In this document: positions 6,237-7,134 of the stretch, piece by piece
Numbering within the stretch: position 1 is the first letter of the stretch
Layout: each line of letters opens with the position of its first letter
DNA from: Candidatus Poribacteria bacterium
GTDB lineage: Bacteria; Poribacteria; WGA-4E; WGA-3G
Direction: 5' to 3'
Length of the DNA stretch: 7,134 nt
Assembly: GCA_009842375.1 (NCBI GenBank)
Contig: VYFM01000199.1
Span: 1 to 7,134 of the forward strand
Notes under the pieces: generated by a model
Seen by the model: only the letters and a program-made list of their open reading frames with translations
What the model was told of the DNA's origin: nothing
The model's database searches: none
Made by a program: the position numbers and the translations under genes

Positions 6237-7093
6237 TCATATCCCTCGACTGTTGGAAACGGTTGCATTTTCTCAGTGTTCTTGATTTCTATTTCAACAG
6301 GTTCTGGCGGGAATTGAGTACATACTTCACCATCTTTCATTGCCCAACGGGTTTGCGGTGGCATACGTATGCTGTTTCTTACGATATCAGGATTTGTCCA
6401 CACTCCAGCAACAGCAATACGACTCTTGTTGCTCTTATTAGGAGGACTATAGTGCCACATATTGCTATGCCAAAACACTACATCGCCAAGTTCTAATTCT
6501 ATGTGATGTATACCTTGTTTTTTCGTCATCTCCTTAACTGCTTCACGGGGTAGTTCTCCGTGGATACTATCTGGATATAGTACATGTTGTATAATATCTG
6601 TCTTGTGACTTCCTGGGATAAACTGCATGCATCCATTCTCTTGTGTAGCCGGTTCAAGTGGCATCCAGAAGTTGAAAGGTTCCGTCTCACCATCACGCCA
6701 AAGTCCGTTATCCTGATGCCATGGAGTAGCACTTCCAGTACGCGCAGGTTTTAGGAAACAACTATTATATTTGACTAATATATCACCACCGAGAAAATGG
6801 TGTGCTATGTTTAGCAATTTCTCACCGGCATGAATGTTGTGCCATATTAAAGGTGATTGAACACAGAAGTTGGCTAATTTCCTGTAGCGCGCAATACGTC
6901 CTTGTGGTGAGTCGTCCATTGGATTCATTGGATCTAAGTTAGCAAACTGACCGGGTTCGGGCAACATAATGACATTACGGATCACCCCACGTAGTTCAGC
7001 AGCGAGGTCCGCAGAAATTACATTGCGGAGTATAAAGTATCCTTCCGACTCATATTGCGTCTTTTGTTTCTCCGTTGGTTGCCATAGCGACAT
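6233..7093 (-). CDS. Phytanoyl-CoA dioxygenase (PhyH) family protein
   Basis: Predicted cytoplasmic non-heme Fe(II)/2-oxoglutarate-dependent oxygenase, 286 residues, near the usual length for bacterial members. The N-terminus QYESEGYFILRNVIS is the typical opening of this family. The iron-binding facial triad is visible as H126-x-D128 in PWHQDNGLW and the distal H214 in NMWHYSPPN; R225 (in KSRIAV) is placed to bind 2-oxoglutarate. The core also contains NGCMQFIPGSH (153-163), another family hallmark. The reaction would be hydroxylation of, or oxidative removal from, an organic substrate; phytanoyl-CoA itself need not be the substrate, as bacterial homologues are diverse. No signal peptide is present. 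The ATG at 7093 matches the family N-terminus, with AAAGGA about 14 bases upstream, rather far. The gene ends in TGA overlapping the sulfatase ATG, so it is the first visible gene of the operon. Upstream sequence is limited to 41 bases, without a convincing promoter. Confidence 0.93.
   Translation of the reverse strand: MSLWQPTEKQKTQYESEGYFILRNVISADLAAELRGVIRNVIMLPEPGQFANLDPMNPMDDSPQGRIARYRKLANFCVQSPLIWHNIHAGEKLLNIAHHFLGGDILVKYNSCFLKPARTGSATPWHQDNGLWRDGETEPFNFWMPLEPATQENGCMQFIPGSHKTDIIQHVLYPDSIHGELPREAVKEMTKKQGIHHIELELGDVVFWHSNMWHYSPPNKSNKSRIAVAGVWTNPDIVRNSIRMPPQTRWAMKDGEVCTQFPPEPVEIEIKNTEKMQPFPTVEGYE
6243..6247 (-). promoter_or_regulatory. Shine-Dalgarno site of the sulfatase, inside the PhyH gene
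   Basis: GAGGG lies 6 bases before the sulfatase ATG at 6236, within the last codons of the upstream gene. It supports this start and coupled translation across the 4-base ATGA overlap. Confidence 0.7.
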
Positions 7094-7134
7094 AGAAATA
7101 ATATCTGTCCTTTGATGAATACCAAGATAGTCAA

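Noticed and set aside
7100..7134. TTGACT at the right edge (minus strand) as a -35 box for the PhyH operon.
   Set aside because: No -10-like hexamer lies at 16-19 bases; the nearest AT-rich candidate is about 25 bases away.

Overview
The window looks like a moderately AT-rich chromosomal segment of an uncultured, environmental, probably Gram-negative-type bacterium. The mix of a secreted LamG-domain protein, a type I sulfatase and a phytanoyl-CoA-dioxygenase-like (PhyH) protein next to a housekeeping gene (ftsZ) resembles Candidatus Poribacteria, with Planctomycetes-like lineages as the alternative. This placement is inferred from gene content and was not checked by any search.

Plus strand, left half: ftsZ (153-1520) is complete, with a long low-complexity linker and the canonical C-terminal peptide. 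It is followed 46 bases later by a B12-binding-type radical SAM protein (1567-3309, TTG start) carrying an extra four-cysteine motif at its C-terminus. After an 84-base gap comes a secreted single-domain LamG protein (GTG start at 3394, stop at 4173), closed by a strong intrinsic terminator at 4195-4221.

Minus strand, right half: three tightly overlapping genes run leftwards as an apparent operon. They are a PhyH-family Fe(II)/2-oxoglutarate dioxygenase (7093 to 6233), a type I sulfatase (6236 to 4917, 4-base ATGA overlap) and a lipoprotein-like thioredoxin-fold redoxin (4927 to 4313, 11-base overlap). The two gene sets converge on the 139-base gap at 4174-4312.

The main discovery is in the last gene. 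The redoxin reading frame is interrupted by a single TGA (4655-4657) exactly where the family has the first cysteine of its active-site CPFC motif, giving U-P-F-C. The same frame then continues for 113 codons through the rest of the fold. The TGA is immediately followed by a bulged hairpin with a GGU apical loop, the expected geometry of a bacterial SECIS element. I therefore annotate one 204-residue selenocysteine-containing redoxin rather than two fragments or a pseudogene. TGA also serves as an ordinary stop in the same operon (the PhyH gene), so genome-wide reassignment of UGA is unlikely. A selenoprotein redox lipoprotein coupled to a sulfatase and an oxygenase is the unusual system in this window.
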